Source: Larix kaempferi (Eukaryota > Streptophyta > Pinopsida > Pinales > Pinaceae). From it: 64,000 nucleotides of DNA. Each line of letters starts with the position of its first letter. Positions within the stretch are counted from its first letter, which is position 1. This document shows positions 1-11,607 of the stretch, piece by piece. The stretch is taken from positions 40,005,501-40,069,500 of the forward strand of contig BSBM01000106.1 in the NCBI GenBank assembly GCA_027924585.1. The letters run 5' to 3'. The notes under the pieces were generated by a model. The model worked only from the letters and a program-made list of their open reading frames with translations. It did no database searches and was not told the origin of the DNA. The position numbers and the translations under genes were made by a program.

Positions 1-2099
1 GATCTTAACTAACTACTAAGTGTCTAAATATCTTAACATTGCCCCTTAAGAACAACTTGGGATAGGATTGAAGGATTTACAAAGGTGACACAACAAGAGA
101 AGGAAGGAGGCATTAGAGCCTGCCTGCCTTAATGACAAATTCTTGAACTTCCAACATAGATCGCAGTTTATAAAACTTAGCTTCTGTAAGAGACTTTGTG
201 AAGATATCTGCAACTTGATCATTTGTAGGGAAAAAGTGCACTTCGATAAAGCAATCCTAAATATGCTTTTTGATGAAGTGCATTTGCATTGTCTTCGGTG
301 TGTTGACATTGAACTAGATCTTTGGTGAGCTTGATGGCACTTTGATGTTCACTTCAGAGGGTGGCCCGATGTTGCTATTGGAATCCAAACTCTAAAAGGA
401 TCTGTCGAAGCTATAGGGCTTCTTGACTTGCATTAATTGCGGCCCGATATTCTTATACTACTGAAGAAAGAGCAAAAGCTTGTTGTTTCTTACAAGTTGA
501 ACTGACATGTCCAGAATTAACACTATAAACATAACCTGTAGTAAAATTTCAATCATCAGGGTCGTCGATCCAATTAGAATATATAAAGCCAACAAACAAA
601 GGAGACCCCCCTCAATTGTAATGAATCCCAAACTAAACTAGACCTTGGATATATCGAAGCAGTCTTTTGGTTGCTTTCCAATGATTGTCATGGGGCATTT
701 GCATATATCGGGCAACAAGACAACAAGGGAAATATCAGGACGAGTATGAGTCAAGTATAAAAGGCCGTTAACTAATTGACGTTACAGGGTGGCATATACT
801 TTGGGTGTAGTGCAAGTTGCAGCAAGTTTGACTCCAGACTGAAAGGGCGAAGGGGCTCGTTTACAATCTTCCATCTGAAGGTCACAAGCATACTTAGATT
901 GAGAAAGAAAAATTCCATCTTTCGTTTGCAAGAGGTTCAAAAAAATAATGCAAATGTCCTAAGTCGATCATTCAATTTCTTCATAAGGTTGGATTTCACA
1001 CGTGTTGAAATTTTAGGGTCATTATCTATAAGATTAAGGTCATCGACATAAAGAACAAGGATGATGAGATGGTTTCCTACTTTCTTGGTATAGACATTGG
1101 GGTCAAACTGAAATCTAAAAAAACCTGTGTGAAGAATAAAGCTATCTATTTTGACATACCAAGCCTGAGGAGCTTGCTTAAGGCTATAGAGATTTTTTAA
1201 AGCGACGGATAAGGCTAGAGTCATTTCAAACATAGCTAGGAAGTTGTTCCATGTAAATTTCTTTTTGCAAATCCTTATGCAAGAAGGTGGATTTGACATC
1301 CATTTGATGGACCTCCCATTTATGTGAAGTGGCAAGGGCGAGGACAAGGTAGATGGGGTTCATTTTGGCTATAGGGGTAGTAGTCAATTCCTTCGACTTG
1401 GGAAAATCTTTTGACAACTAAAATTGCCTTAAGTCTTTCAACATTTCCATATGATGCATACTTAGTTCTATACACACATTTACATAAGTTTTCTTCCTTT
1501 CGAAAGAGGTACAAGATCCCACGTATTGTTCACCATTGAGGAACTAAATTCGTCATTCATTGCCGAGTCCCAAGCTGGATGCCCCTACAAATGTTTTTGG
1601 ATCAAGAGTCTTCGAAACTTGAGCCAAAAGAGAAGAGGCTCACTGAACCAGTAAATATGTTATGCGTTGGTCTTCGGGATCATTAACAAGATCACTAGCT
1701 GCTTTGCGTGTTGTATGGACCCATCTAGGAAGTGGTGGTGTTGTGGTTCATTTTCAATGGACCCAATTGGAGTAGGATCACTAGCAGAGAAGTTGGGAGT
1801 AAAAGGTGGCTCAATCATCGAAGATGGCTTGCAGATCTAAGATGGCACAAACACCGAATTGGATTTAGGTTGAAGAAGTCAATAACCATTTACATCTTCA
1901 AAGTATCCGATAAAAATGCACTTATCAGTCTTAGGCTGTAATGTTTTCCGTTTTAAATTGGGAATGTGAGTTCATGCTTCACTACCAAACACACGAAAGT
2001 GGTTTACATCAAGTTTAATTTCACTCCATGTTTTTTCTGGTGTTATATCTTTTAAAGCCTTTGTGGGAGTGTGATTGACTATGTAATTGGTACAATTAA
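1..2099 (-). mobile_element. Ty1/copia retrotransposon, 3' part (integrase C-terminus, RT, RNase H), degraded
   Basis: Relic of a copia pol polyprotein read on the minus strand, with many stops and frameshifts. From right to left: end of integrase (about 2099-1850, motif IFIGYFEDVNGY), reverse transcriptase (about 1510-850, with HQMDVKSTFL, LKQAPQAWY and the catalytic YVDDL at about 1040), then RNase H (about 600-120, with a decayed ALSS..EYRAA block and a SAIKLTKDLVQCQ block). A copia RT keeps the catalytic aspartates in YVDD, and these are still present, but the frame is broken so no active enzyme is made. The right edge at 2099 is abrupt: the sequence resumes at 13137 after the inserted gypsy element. 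The left end runs off the window, so the 3' LTR is not seen. Confidence 0.88.
937..1417 (-). pseudogene. copia reverse transcriptase fragment
   Basis: Two overlapping open frames cover the RT palm of the copia element. The upstream one (1417-1226) holds the block LATSHKWEVHQMDVKST, the usual first catalytic-aspartate region. The downstream one (1347-937) holds LKQAPQAWYVKIDSF and LVLYVDDLNLI, with the YVDD active site intact. The frame changes at about 1226-1347, so the enzyme is split. Stops also separate it from the integrase and RNase H on either side. The family assignment to Ty1/copia is firm; activity is not expected. Confidence 0.85.
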
Positions 2100-3401
2100 T
2101 GTCATGAACCCAATAGCCTCTATACACTGTTGAGATCACGTGGTATTGTCCTGAATGCCAAATTCACATGTTGGTTTTCATTGTCTTGTTATATTTTCAA
2201 TTTTTAATAGTGGAATATAATACATTTACGTAACTGTCAATTAACTAAGAAACATTCATTCCTCTTTATTGAATTATTACTACTAAGAAAGCATTCAAAC
2301 CATGCTCAAGAATCATACACACAACCATTCTAAAACAATAATTAGAACAAACACATAAGATAAATCAACTCCATGGCATTACCAACACATTTGGCAATTA
2401 TCTTTTAAGTGTCCACTAACTAGCTGCAAACTGATGACATTCCTCCTAGATGTAGGCACTCTGTCAAGCTATCTCTCTCTTCGACAGATGCCACCCTCGA
2501 GTTGGGGCTATCTATCCATAAGGGGAGAATTGCCACCCTTTCTTCCTCATTACATGGCCACACTCGTTCCAGAGCACTCGTCACCCAAGGGCACTTATCC
2601 TCTACCCAAGTGGTGCAGGTAGACCATCCACAACTGACTCCAACTCCTCACTCATACCCCATCAACCTGCATAATGCCAGCAAAGATACCCTCTTCTCTA
2701 CATTGCAGTCCCTCAAGTTGCCCCCTTCCCCTTTCAGCGGTCCAGTACAGATCGCTCAAGAAGTCGTCGTGAGAAGGCTTCAAGAATATCTTGCTGCAGG
2801 TCAGGTTCCTTATTCTCAGGGACCAGTTTATCAGGGTAGCTAGGCTATCGTTTATCAAGGTGGGCTCGAGTGTTAGATTTTGGAAAATCGCTCTTCCCTT
2901 GGTTTACCAACCAGAACTACCATAGCGTGGATACCTTGCCTTTGGAAAATCGATCTTCCCTCTTTGGTTGCTGGAATGAATGAATGAATGAGTTTCTAAC
3001 TTTATATTTGCATGATTTTGTCTTGACACATGGCTTCTTTAGAAGGCGCCACTTTTCCCCTCTTAATACTCATATAAGATAATTAATCCTTAATTAATTA
3101 AAGTGACCCTCATAACTATGGTTAAGGGACTGGGTTAAAGAGGATAATGAATTCTAAGGCATATTTAAAGTCCACTAGGGTCATCACCTTTCAGCCTCTC
3201 TTACTTCCCCAACTTGTGGATTCATAGCCCCCCATCTCTTCTTCGTCCTTCTTCACTTGTAGTTGTCAGGGATTTTATATTAAAAAGAAAATGGACATAT
3301 TTACAATATATTTGGTCATCCTAGACCATTCAGATCTGACTTCTAGCCTTTACATAATTACATCATATTTACATCTTGGGGTAAAAAAACGAGGTGTTAC
3401 A
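2100..3401 (-). repeat. 3' LTR of the gypsy element
   Basis: 1302-bp copy of the LTR, starting TGTCATGAAC and ending GGTGTTACA on the + strand. It matches 11608-13136 along its length but lacks the 250-bp internal duplication found there. The purine tract that primes plus-strand synthesis abuts it at 3402-3420. Short open frames at 2434-2858 are within the LTR and are not coding. Confidence 0.85.
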
Positions 3402-3504
3402 TTCTCCTCCCCCTTAATTTATGCTTTGTCCTTAGTGCAGTGCATATCAACACACATGTGCAAAAATATTACAACAAAATTTTCAAAACCACTGTGGGTA
3501 TGCC

Positions 3505-3660
3505 TTCTTCATGACATCCTCTAATTCCCACGTTGCTTCTTCATGGCCGTGATGCATCCATTGGACCTTTACCTACCCTATGGTTTTGTAACTGAGCAAT
3601 GCAATCTTCTTGTTGAGGATCCATATTGGCTGCATCAGAATATCTCGTTCCGGTTCCACC
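3505..3660 (-). pseudogene. chromodomain at the C-terminus of gypsy integrase
   Basis: Minus-strand translation gives WMHHGHEEATWELED followed by MKKAYPQWF, the strand and C-terminal helix of the chromodomain that chromoviruses carry after integrase. In the family it directs integration towards particular chromatin. It sits between integrase and the purine tract, as expected. Stops upstream show that it is not translated as part of an intact polyprotein. Confidence 0.7.
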
Positions 3661-3902
3661 TGAATCACAACCTAATCAATAATGTGGTTAGGATTAGGTA
3701 TATACTTTTTCAATAATAACACATGCAATAGATTATGCAGTTTTATGCAAGCAGTCGAAACAAGCTCTTACGTAACAGGTCCTATCCTAGCTAATATTGC
3801 AAACGACCTGCAATATCTGTGCGCTAGCTTAGGACAAATTTCGAGTTTTAATGAACTCTTTTTTGGTCTGACTTTTAGATACACATGATCACCAACTCTA
3901 AA

Positions 3903-4870
3903 TTATCGTGTTACTCTTACTTTGTGTGCATAACTTTTTTGCCTATCCTGCTGTGTCTTTAAATTTTGCCCGAGCTTTACAATCTGCTCTTCCATTTCCT
4001 TAAGCAATTTTGGTTCAATTACTATTTTATCTACTAGATTGCCCCAATTGATTGGAGTATTGCACTTTCTGCCATACGAGGCTTCAAACAGACTCATCTT
4101 CAAAGAAGCATGATACCCACTGTTGTATGTGAACTCCACCAAGTACAAATAATCTTCCCATTTAGATGGCTGATCCATCACATACATCTTCAACATATTC
4201 TCAATAACTTGATTAACTCTCTCAGTCTGCCCATATGTTTGGGGATGATATGCTGTACTCAAATTTAGATTTGTTCCAAATTCTTTGAATCAAGCTTTCC
4301 AAAAGTTTGAAGTTAATATTGGATCTCTGTTTGATACAATTGCCTTTGGTATCCCATGCAACTTGGCAATATCCTTCATATAAATCTCTGCTAAGTTAGG
4401 TTCCTTATGCGTTGTCTTGATTGGAATAAAGTTGGCAGCCTTTGGTAACTCATTCATCACTACCATGATCGAATCCTGTTGCTTCATTGTCTTTGCAATT
4501 TAGTGACGACATCAATGGTCACCACATCCCATTTCCATTCTGGTATTAGTAGTGGTTGTAGCAAAGTTGTTGGATGTCTGTGCTCCACTTTTACTCTTTG
4601 ATATTGCATGCATCTGACTACATACTCAGCAACATATTTTTTCATTCTTGGCCAAAAGTATTGACTTCTCATTGTTGCAATTGTATTTTGGTATCCAGGT
4701 TATCTTGCATATGGAACCTTATGCATCTCATTCATTATCAGTTTCCTTAATTCAATAGAATTAGGTACATAAACTCTATATTTATGCATAAGAAGTCCAT
4801 AATCTTCTGTAATATCCATCCCCTAATCTGCTCTTTAAAATTTTCCTTCACTGCTTGTATATTTCAGACT
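3903..4870 (-). pseudogene. Ty3/gypsy integrase, broken into three frames
   Basis: From the right: a region like the end of RNase H and the H2C2 zinc-binding domain (LRKLIMNEMHKVPYAR, then YFWPRMKKYVAEYVVRCMQYQ). The second cysteine of the usual CxxC is replaced by tyrosine, and a stop falls within the domain. Then comes the core start (EWKWDVVTIDVV; DSIMVVMNELPKAANFIP), the second catalytic-aspartate block (IVSNRDPILTSNFWK) and the third block with the glutamate (MSTAYHPQTYGQTERVNQVIE). The last frame continues through the GKR-type tail (119 codons). Family function is insertion of cDNA into host DNA. The frame breaks at about 4480 and 4270 make it inactive. Confidence 0.85.
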
Positions 4871-4965
4871 TCCTTGGTAGATGATTTTCGTCAAACACTT
4901 CACATATCTATTTCTGGGTTTGATGACTTAAGGTTTACGGTTTTCATGGTCATTGCATTGATAAA

Positions 4966-6282
4966 TAGGAAGAATAAAATGCACCAAACTGATTTACACT
5001 ATAACAACAGAAAAAATGTTCCAAAGAAGGATTTACTTCACTTTATTATCAAATGACAATGCATCTAAAACTCCATGGACTGGCTGTAAATACTATGGCA
5101 TTTCTAGCAACAGTAAATGAACTATAACAGCTCAGAATTACATTGAAAACCCACACCTGTGAATAGAAGCCTACTCTGGTAGTCCTGTAGCAGACTTTGA
5201 TGTGTTGGAGATGATGAACGCTGGTCACTACAGCTAGCACATACTCAGGAAAGCGTCCAGCAGCAAGATGACACCTACAGCTGGTCTAGTCCCCAATACT
5301 CCCTTTAGCAGGTAGTGCGTCTTTTCCAGAGAAGCATACAGTGCCCAGATTGTAGATGACCCTCCACACACAAAGATACAATCTCATAAACAGCAGTACG
5401 CCCCTCTTCCTCAACAAATACGGCCTCTTACAGCAGTGCGACCTGTGTACTCAAGGAATAAACTCCAAACTGAAGATGTACGGTCCAGGAGTTAAAGAGA
5501 ACAGCCCAACAATAGAGTACGACCCACCTAGTGAAGTATACTCCCCAGAAATGAGAGAATATGGTCTGCACTTAGAAAAAAACCTTCCCTCTGATGGTAC
5601 GGCCCTCCATTGACTTCTTCAAATGGATTTCTATCTCCTCAAGTCTCTGCAAATGGATGAAATCTTCCTTGGGAATAGAATCTTGTCTTCTTCAATGAAT
5701 GCAAGTGAGAAATCCGAGTGATTTCTCTTCTCAAGAGCTAGGGTGGATTGTTTCACCACCAAAACTATTCTCAGCAAGGGTTTTCAGTCCAAAACCCCAA
5801 AAGCCTCAAGAGCTCTCCAAAATCATTTTGTGAAAATAAACTTGAATGAATGAGAATGACATCGCTTCGCTCTTTTAAACTCATTTTACTCATTTTTGGG
5901 CCACTTTTACCTTTTCAGGCCACTTTTTACCTTTTTCCCGCCCAACTTTTTATGAATTAATAATTCAATGTCACTTTATAATGTACCTTTTGCCCATGTG
6001 ACATTAAATAATTAATTAATTCTATTTTTGTCAACTATAGCCTCTAGGAACTGAATAGGCTAATAAGTCCTCCCTATGGGTGATCATTCGGAAAGAGACA
6101 TGACCTCTTCAAATCTGTAACTTTCATATTTCTGTTGTACATTTTCTTTCTGTAATCCTTCTTTTACCTGTAGATAATGTTCATCTGAGATAACAACCTC
6201 AATAATTTTGGTTCTTAATCTAATTTACACATGTGACATGCTAATGGCTATAGAAGAACAGGGAAATAAATAAAAGAGAGAA
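4966..6282. repeat. LTR-like insertion with a short-motif array
   Basis: The integrase/RNase H reading on the minus strand stops at about 4966, and gypsy-like sequence resumes only at about 6283, so the block between looks inserted. It holds an array around 5370-5610 in which short pieces such as TACGGCC, AGTGCG and CCTCC recur. The right part (about 5880-6060) resembles the right part of the block at 8840-10095 (shared TTTTGTCAACTATA-type end). I could not fix exact ends or a target duplication. Most likely a solo LTR. Confidence 0.45.
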
Positions 6283-6335
6283 AACAAAGTTGCAGATGCA
6301 CTTAGTAGGAGAGTGCATCAATTAGCATTAGGTTG
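6283..6335 (+). pseudogene. tiny gypsy RNase H end, on the opposite strand
   Basis: Seventeen codons read NKVADALSRRVHQLALG on the + strand, which is the characteristic last stretch of Ty3/gypsy RNase H before integrase. The stop follows at once, and the neighbouring protease and gag are on the minus strand, so the element has been rearranged here. Too short for certainty, but the ADALSRR motif is distinctive. Confidence 0.55.
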
Positions 6336-6540
6336 ATTGGCAATCTTACCTTCAATGCATGCCCTTGAATCAATTAAAATGGCAATAGGTTGATTGGCAA
6401 TCTTACCTTCAACCTCAATCATATTGGATTGATGCTTTGCCTGTCTATTATCCAAGGCTGAATAAATTATGGGAATGTCTCTAGCCACATCTTCCACCGT
6501 ACTTGCTTCTTGAACGTTGTGTATAGTTCGCATTTTGTCT
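6318..6540 (-). pseudogene. gypsy aspartic protease N-terminal region with an internal duplication
   Basis: Minus-strand frame reads MRTIHNVQEASTVEDVARD, then a block VEGKIANQPIAILIDSRA, where the family has the catalytic D-S/T-G triad. Here glycine is replaced by arginine (DSR), which would kill the protease. The piece GKIANQP is then repeated because a stretch of about 56 bp is tandemly duplicated (6327-6410). The HNVQEA block directly follows the gag zinc knuckle, as in chromoviruses. Confidence 0.7.
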
Positions 6541-6624
6541 CCGTTACGAGGATAATCTCTCTACATATGATCTCCTTCACATCCCAAAAACTTGAGTTGC
6601 TCCCTTGTTCCTCTCTCCTGATAC

Positions 6625-7675
6625 CAATGTTGAAAAAGTTGGCATCGACAAAAAGTCGGCAAGGGTCCCAAATACAACTTCTCAGCAACATCGGCGAAAA
6701 AATCGGGAAAAATCAGAAAACCTCGACAGACATAAAAAAATACAATATACATTCATTTTTTTTTCATAATTTTAAACATATAAAACATCAATAACATCAG
6801 ATAAACACATTGGAACATAAATATGGAGAAAGCACTGATATATATCATCATCATATAGTCGTGCCAAATATAAAATGATACATCAAAGTCGATATTGAAT
6901 CCTGAAACATCATAGTTGTCCAATCAAGGACGCAAAAGTGGATAACCAATACAAAATGACATCACATATATAAATGTATCTGAGGAAAACTACTAGCTAG
7001 CTATCTAATATCAATGCCCTCTTCCCCTTTTTTGGGAAAAGGTCATGGGCCGTTTGTCAGGCCTGCCCCTAGCACTAGTAGTAGCAACAACAGAAGGCCC
7101 TGGCCTTGAATTCAATATCGGATGTTGAGTGCAAATGATACATCAAAGTCGATACTGAATCCTGAAACATCATAGTTGTCCAATCAAGGACTCAAAAGTG
7201 GATAACCAATACAAAATGACATCACATATATAAATGTATATGAGGAAAACTACTAGCTAACTATCTAATATCAATGTCCTCTTCCCCTTTTTTGGGAAAA
7301 GGTCATGGGCCGTTTGTTAGGCCTGCCGCTAGCACTAGTAGTAGCAACAGCAGAAGGCCTTGGCCTTGAATCCAATATCGGATGCTGAGTGATGGATGGA
7401 GTACTAGCTGTATCAATCGATGTAGAAGGTGGTGGTGATGTTAACACATCACCTTCTGTGGTGTCTCCAACCTCCTCCTCCTCCCCCCCTCCATCCCCAA
7501 CAATGAGCTGAAGCAAACGACAAAAAAATCACTTTCCCCCTCTTAAGACACGGATGCAGCGTCCTGGGCGCTTTTTTCCATCGACTCGACACTTTTAGGA
7601 AAAAGTCGCGAGGTTAAGATTTTTAAAAAAATTGCGATTTTTATCGTCGATTTTGTGAAGAGTTTTTCAACACTA
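6625..7675. mobile_element. hAT-like nonautonomous transposon, family A, copy 1
   Basis: 1051-bp block between the two halves of gag. It begins CAATGTTGAAAAA and ends TTTTTCAACACTA, so the inverted ends are CAATGTTGAAAAA and TAGTGTTGAAAAA; the CA/TA difference at the two ends is also seen in maize Ac. Flanking 8-mers cctgatac and cttgagac agree at 6 of 8. Both arms are rich in ATCGRC/AAAAA-type motifs (6640-6730 and 7590-7670). The middle carries a 260-bp tandem duplication (6876-7135, 7136-7395). Homologous to 37409-38697. A minus-strand frame (7516-7271) with an acidic run may be transposase residue, but I cannot identify it. Confidence 0.6.
6876..7395. repeat. 260-bp tandem duplication within hAT-like element A
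   Basis: The stretch starting TGATACATCAAAGTCGAT at 6876 recurs at 7136 with few differences and continues to about 7395. It is not duplicated in the related copy at 37409-38697, so it arose in this copy. Confidence 0.85.
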
Positions 7676-8839
7676 CTTGAGACTTTGCCATCCTGGTTCC
7701 CTACTAAGTTTGATTACTTTGTTAATATGTGTTTGACTAGTTCTTGAGAAAGTGAGGTTTAAATCCTTTTTTCTTTTGATCTTGTTTTTCTTTCGGTGTT
7801 TCCCTCTAAAACTTGTGAAAATCTTCTTTGCCTTTGTTTTTCTCATATATAAATTTGGCTTTTCTAATTGCTTCCTCCAAAGTCTTGGGATCATAAAATT
7901 GAAGTTTGTGTCTATAAAATGAAGGTAATCCACTCAATAATCTCTATATCTTTACTTTCTCATCTCGAGGGAGTCCAAGCTTGAGTTCAAAGAACCCCTC
8001 CATAGACATATTTCCAAGCTTGAGTTCAAAGAACTCCTTTGTCTTCTTCTCATAGCAATGTTCAAATAAATACTTCTACTAGAAATACCTCTTGAACTGC
8101 TTCCCTGTGATCTTCTTTTCCTTCATATGCTTTATTTGGACTAGTTGATCCCACCAAATGGAAGCCATCCCCTGTAGATTGTAAATGACTATTCTAGCTT
8201 CTATATTTGAGGAGTAGTTATGTAATTGGAGGTACTTCCTCTCATCTCCATTAACTAAGCTTCAACATCTTCTCCTTTCTTATGCTCACCATCAAAAGTG
8301 GGTGGCTTAATCTTCTTAAGCTCCCCCTGTAGCTCTTTCTCCATGTCTTCTTTTATGATGTCTAGATGAACACATTTTTGTGTTGTTCCTTGATTCTTTA
8401 GATGAGTAGGACCTTTTGGTTGCATGAGGTGGTGAGACATAGTGTCCATGAATGTTTGAATATTTCATAGGATCTCTTCTTGGAATGTTCTTTATCTTCT
8501 TTTTTATGGAATGAAGTTGATCCAACTTGCATTTGCCTTTGCAATAAATTCAAGCTCTGCATTAGTTGGGTAGCTAGGTCTTGAGCTGGTTTTGTTGTTC
8601 TTGAGCCCTCAACATTCTTTCATTATCAACGTTACAACTCCGTGCCTCCATCCTCAAGCTTTTCATGGTTTCCATCAACTCTTTTGGTTTAGTGTTAACT
8701 CTGTGCCCATTAGGTTATGTTTTCTCATTACCCCCACTAATATTCTATCCTTTGGCTTTTTCTTCTATATTGTATGGAAGTTTCTCCCATCTTTACTTCT
8801 TCATTTCTGTTCTATACTGTGCTAAATGCAAACTTGTAA

Positions 8840-10095
8840 CCTACAACTTGCTGTACGTGGTATCTGTAATGTGTTCATACATAAACCCGTTAATCAAACT
8901 TTATTTCCAAAATTCAATAAAAATTTCATGCATATATAAGAACTGTAGAAATTTCTTGCACTTTACTGTTTGCTGGTTTGTGTTAACAATTTGTGGTTTT
9001 CACCTACAGCCGGTTATGCATAGGCTGTAGGTTACTTATAAAATTTTCTGTAACAATCAAACACACAATAGAATGCTACTAACAGGCTGAAAAACACATT
9101 TAACAATCACACCATAAAATGATAGACTCAGAAATTTTTGGCCAAAATCAAGCCCTGGAAAAACCCCACGGGGAAAACCAGTTAGAGAGAGAGAGAGAGT
9201 TTTATTTCATCAGCAAAATATTCCAGTACAAATATTATAGTCAAAATGTACTTATCTGACCACCCACAGACACCCAGATTTCTGCCTCGATTTCTGTGCC
9301 TCACGGTCTCGAAATCTGTGCCACAACTTCACGAATCTTGTACACAACTCTGCCTCGATTTTTGTGCATTAACAACACCTCGAAAACTGTGCCAAGATTA
9401 CAAAAAACAGTGCAGCAAACCACCTCGAAAACTGTGCATAAAAACTATCTCGAAATCTGTGCAAAAAAGTACAATCCGTACGGAATCCGTACACCTCGAC
9501 TTCTGTGCCCAAAAAATCCATACGGTACGGAATCCGTACACCTCGATTTCTGTGCCTGCAATAAAAACAGTCCGTACACTCCTCGATTTTTGTGCCTGCA
9601 AATAATGGTTGAACTTGCCTTGGGAATTGTGCTGATAATAAATGCAGATTGTCTCGATTTGTGTGCCCACCAAAATCTCTCTAGCAAGCTCCTTGGAAAT
9701 CGTGCCCTTGCTCTCTCTCTTCAGCTCTCTTCACTTTCCAAAATGCAAAAAGTGAGTCTCATTGCCTCCCTCATGCTTTTTGTCTAACCCTAAGTGGGAA
9801 TCTAATCCAATGGTGGAGATGAATCCAATCCAATGGCTAAGATTTGATGAGAGCAAAAATATCACTTTATTTAATTCACTTAAATAAATATTTACTCACC
9901 CACTTAACTTTAGCAAAAAGTGACTTTCATTTTATAAAGTTTCATTAAAGTGCTTTTAATGTGAGGGTCACTTTTCCCCCTTCTAAGTGACTTAGGCAAA
10001 TAGTCACTAGGGGAACACTTCCCTAGGTACAAAACTAACAAGAACTTTGGAATTTATTAATTTGACAATTTTGTCAAACTATAACCACCTGCCCT
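8840..10095. repeat. LTR-like insertion with an array of CTCGATTTCTGTGCC units
   Basis: AT-rich left part, then CCTGGAAAAACCCCAC and GGGGAAAACC at about 9157-9180 (a motif common in plant LTRs), a short GA run, then about a dozen degenerate copies of CTCGATTTCTGTGCC (9285-9690) with GTACGGAATCC inserts, and a right part (9880-10090) resembling that of 4966-6282. It separates the gag start from the gypsy leader. Exact ends and a target duplication were not found. Open frames on both strands here come from the array and are not genes. Confidence 0.5.
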
Positions 10096-11592
10096 TTTTC
10101 TGTCCAATTTTTGAGATGGTATAACACACTTATTCTGGATTTGATAGCTTAGTGCAACATTTCCATTCTTGTCAATTGGGTTATCACCATGAGAAAATTC
10201 CTGAAGTCTTTGTTGTCTCAGGAAACATGATGGGGGTCAAGGGGGCTTCTCCCCTTGTGGCTGGCTTCCCTACCCTGTTACAGGGTGGGTTGAGGGTAGC
10301 GTCCTTGTTTTTTTGTAATTTTTTTTGATTTTGCATAATTTGGTACATAAGATTGGTGACAATTTCTAATCACTAGTCCTTGGATGCTAATTGCTGGAAA
10401 CCATTGCTCGAATACCCCCTTCGGTTAATTCTAATTGCACAATTTTCGAGAATGGTGTGATCGGTAGCCCATCATTTATGACATCACCCTATGTCACTTC
10501 AGCAAAAACCCTCCCTTGAAATTGATAGTTTTGGTTGTAGTTGCGAGGGTTGGTAGACAAGTGGTAAAACTTTTCCTCCTTGTTGATCCTTGTGAAATGT
10601 GAGGCTACCATGTCACAATAGTGATTTTTGCTACAAGAATTGTCACCCGAAAATAAAAAAGGGGACACATTCATGACCCTCGCTAGATCTGGGCTCGATC
10701 TATATCTTGTTGAACCATCAGATCAATGCATTGCATATTCTACCTTTTAATTTCAATTTTGAATCTTTGTCGATTCCATGTGTTCATTCACTCCACATGG
10801 TTGTCCCCACGTTAGACCTCCTGCCTACATGTAATTTCTGGGACCCACATCAAATTTTGCCAAATCTTTGAATTATATATATCTATATATATATTATTTT
10901 AACAAGTAGTTTCTATGAGTTATACACTAGCCAATTCTTCCCAACATATGGCCACCATAAAATTACAATTCTCTTTTTCTTCTTGACGTATGGACACCAC
11001 GAAATTACACATGGAACCCATTGCCCCTCTTGTAATTTTTCGTTAGTTCTCTATTAATAAGTGGCTAAACGAATTTACACTTGTCCAACGCGAAATTACA
11101 CTTGGTTTTTTCCCCAAATGGAAATTCTTCCGTCAATTGAATGGACTGTAATAATAATAATTTTTTTGAACTAGTTCAAATTTCACCCATCAATTTCTCA
11201 AAATTGAAGTTTTCCACTTACGGATTTTCTCTGAAGCTATGCCAACTCCCATGTTGGTTTCGAGAATAACAATCTCTGAGCATTTTAAACCATAATTTCC
11301 ACATGAGTACTTTGTCAAACAGTTTTCATGCAAATTTGTTTTTCCCTAAAATTTTGCCAAGACCACTTAGAACTCCGAAAGCTTGGTCTCAGATACATTC
11401 CATATCTGGCCCAATTATTCAAACAATTATTCATTCTTTAATTTAGAGCCCTTACTTAATCATATGGAGGATTTAACACAGTTTTTCCCCAAATCTATCA
11501 TTGAGTTGTTTTGTCAAACAATCGCCATGCACTTGTAACTTTACTTTGTGAATATATTTTTTTGCCCATGTAGCCCCAATGTTGCAACCATG
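10096..11592. other. gypsy 5' untranslated leader, no gene seen
   Basis: Lies between the primer-binding site and gag on the minus strand. AT-rich, with scattered GAAATTACAC pieces (about 10970-11110) and no convincing open frame. Long leaders are usual in large gypsy elements; part may be further insertions. Confidence 0.5.
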
Positions 11593-11604
11593 GCTCTGAT
11601 ACCA
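11593..11604 (-). other. primer-binding site of the gypsy element
   Basis: The complement reads TGGTATCAGAGC, matching the 3' end of plant initiator methionine tRNA, three bases inside the right LTR. It fixes the element's orientation as minus. Confidence 0.9.
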
Positions 11605-11607
11605 AAA

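Larger units (their letters stand above)
6500..8840 (-). pseudogene. gypsy gag, split by a hAT-like insertion
   Basis: The capsid part reads from about 8840 leftwards on the minus strand, with IKPPTFDGEHKKGEDVEA at about 8300, the typical retrotransposon gag core start, and a basic tail (about 7830-7700). It is interrupted at 7675 and picked up again at 6616. There FLGCEGDHM is followed by RDYPRNGDK, a decayed CCHC zinc knuckle, and then the protease. Several stops and frame changes are present. The family role is to form the virus-like particle that packages element RNA; no intact product is possible here. Confidence 0.75.

Noticed and set aside
2434-2858. Open frames of up to 113 codons near 2.5 kb
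   Set aside because: Inside the gypsy 3' LTR, with no conserved counterpart in the 5' LTR frame.
6610-6640. Primer-binding site TTGGTATCAGGAG and a 1.04-kb LTR starting at 6629
   Set aside because: Fits partly (TG...CA ends), but no 5-bp duplication matches, no second LTR is present, and the inverted ends with a partial 8-bp duplication favour a hAT-like element. Not fully excluded.
9285-9690. CRISPR-like spacing of short repeats
   Set aside because: Repeats are degenerate, spacers are not of uniform length, and the context is a plant LTR.
9246-9787. Overlapping open frames on both strands, up to 163 codons
   Set aside because: Produced by the CTCGATTTCTGTGCC array inside an LTR-like block; low complexity, no domain.
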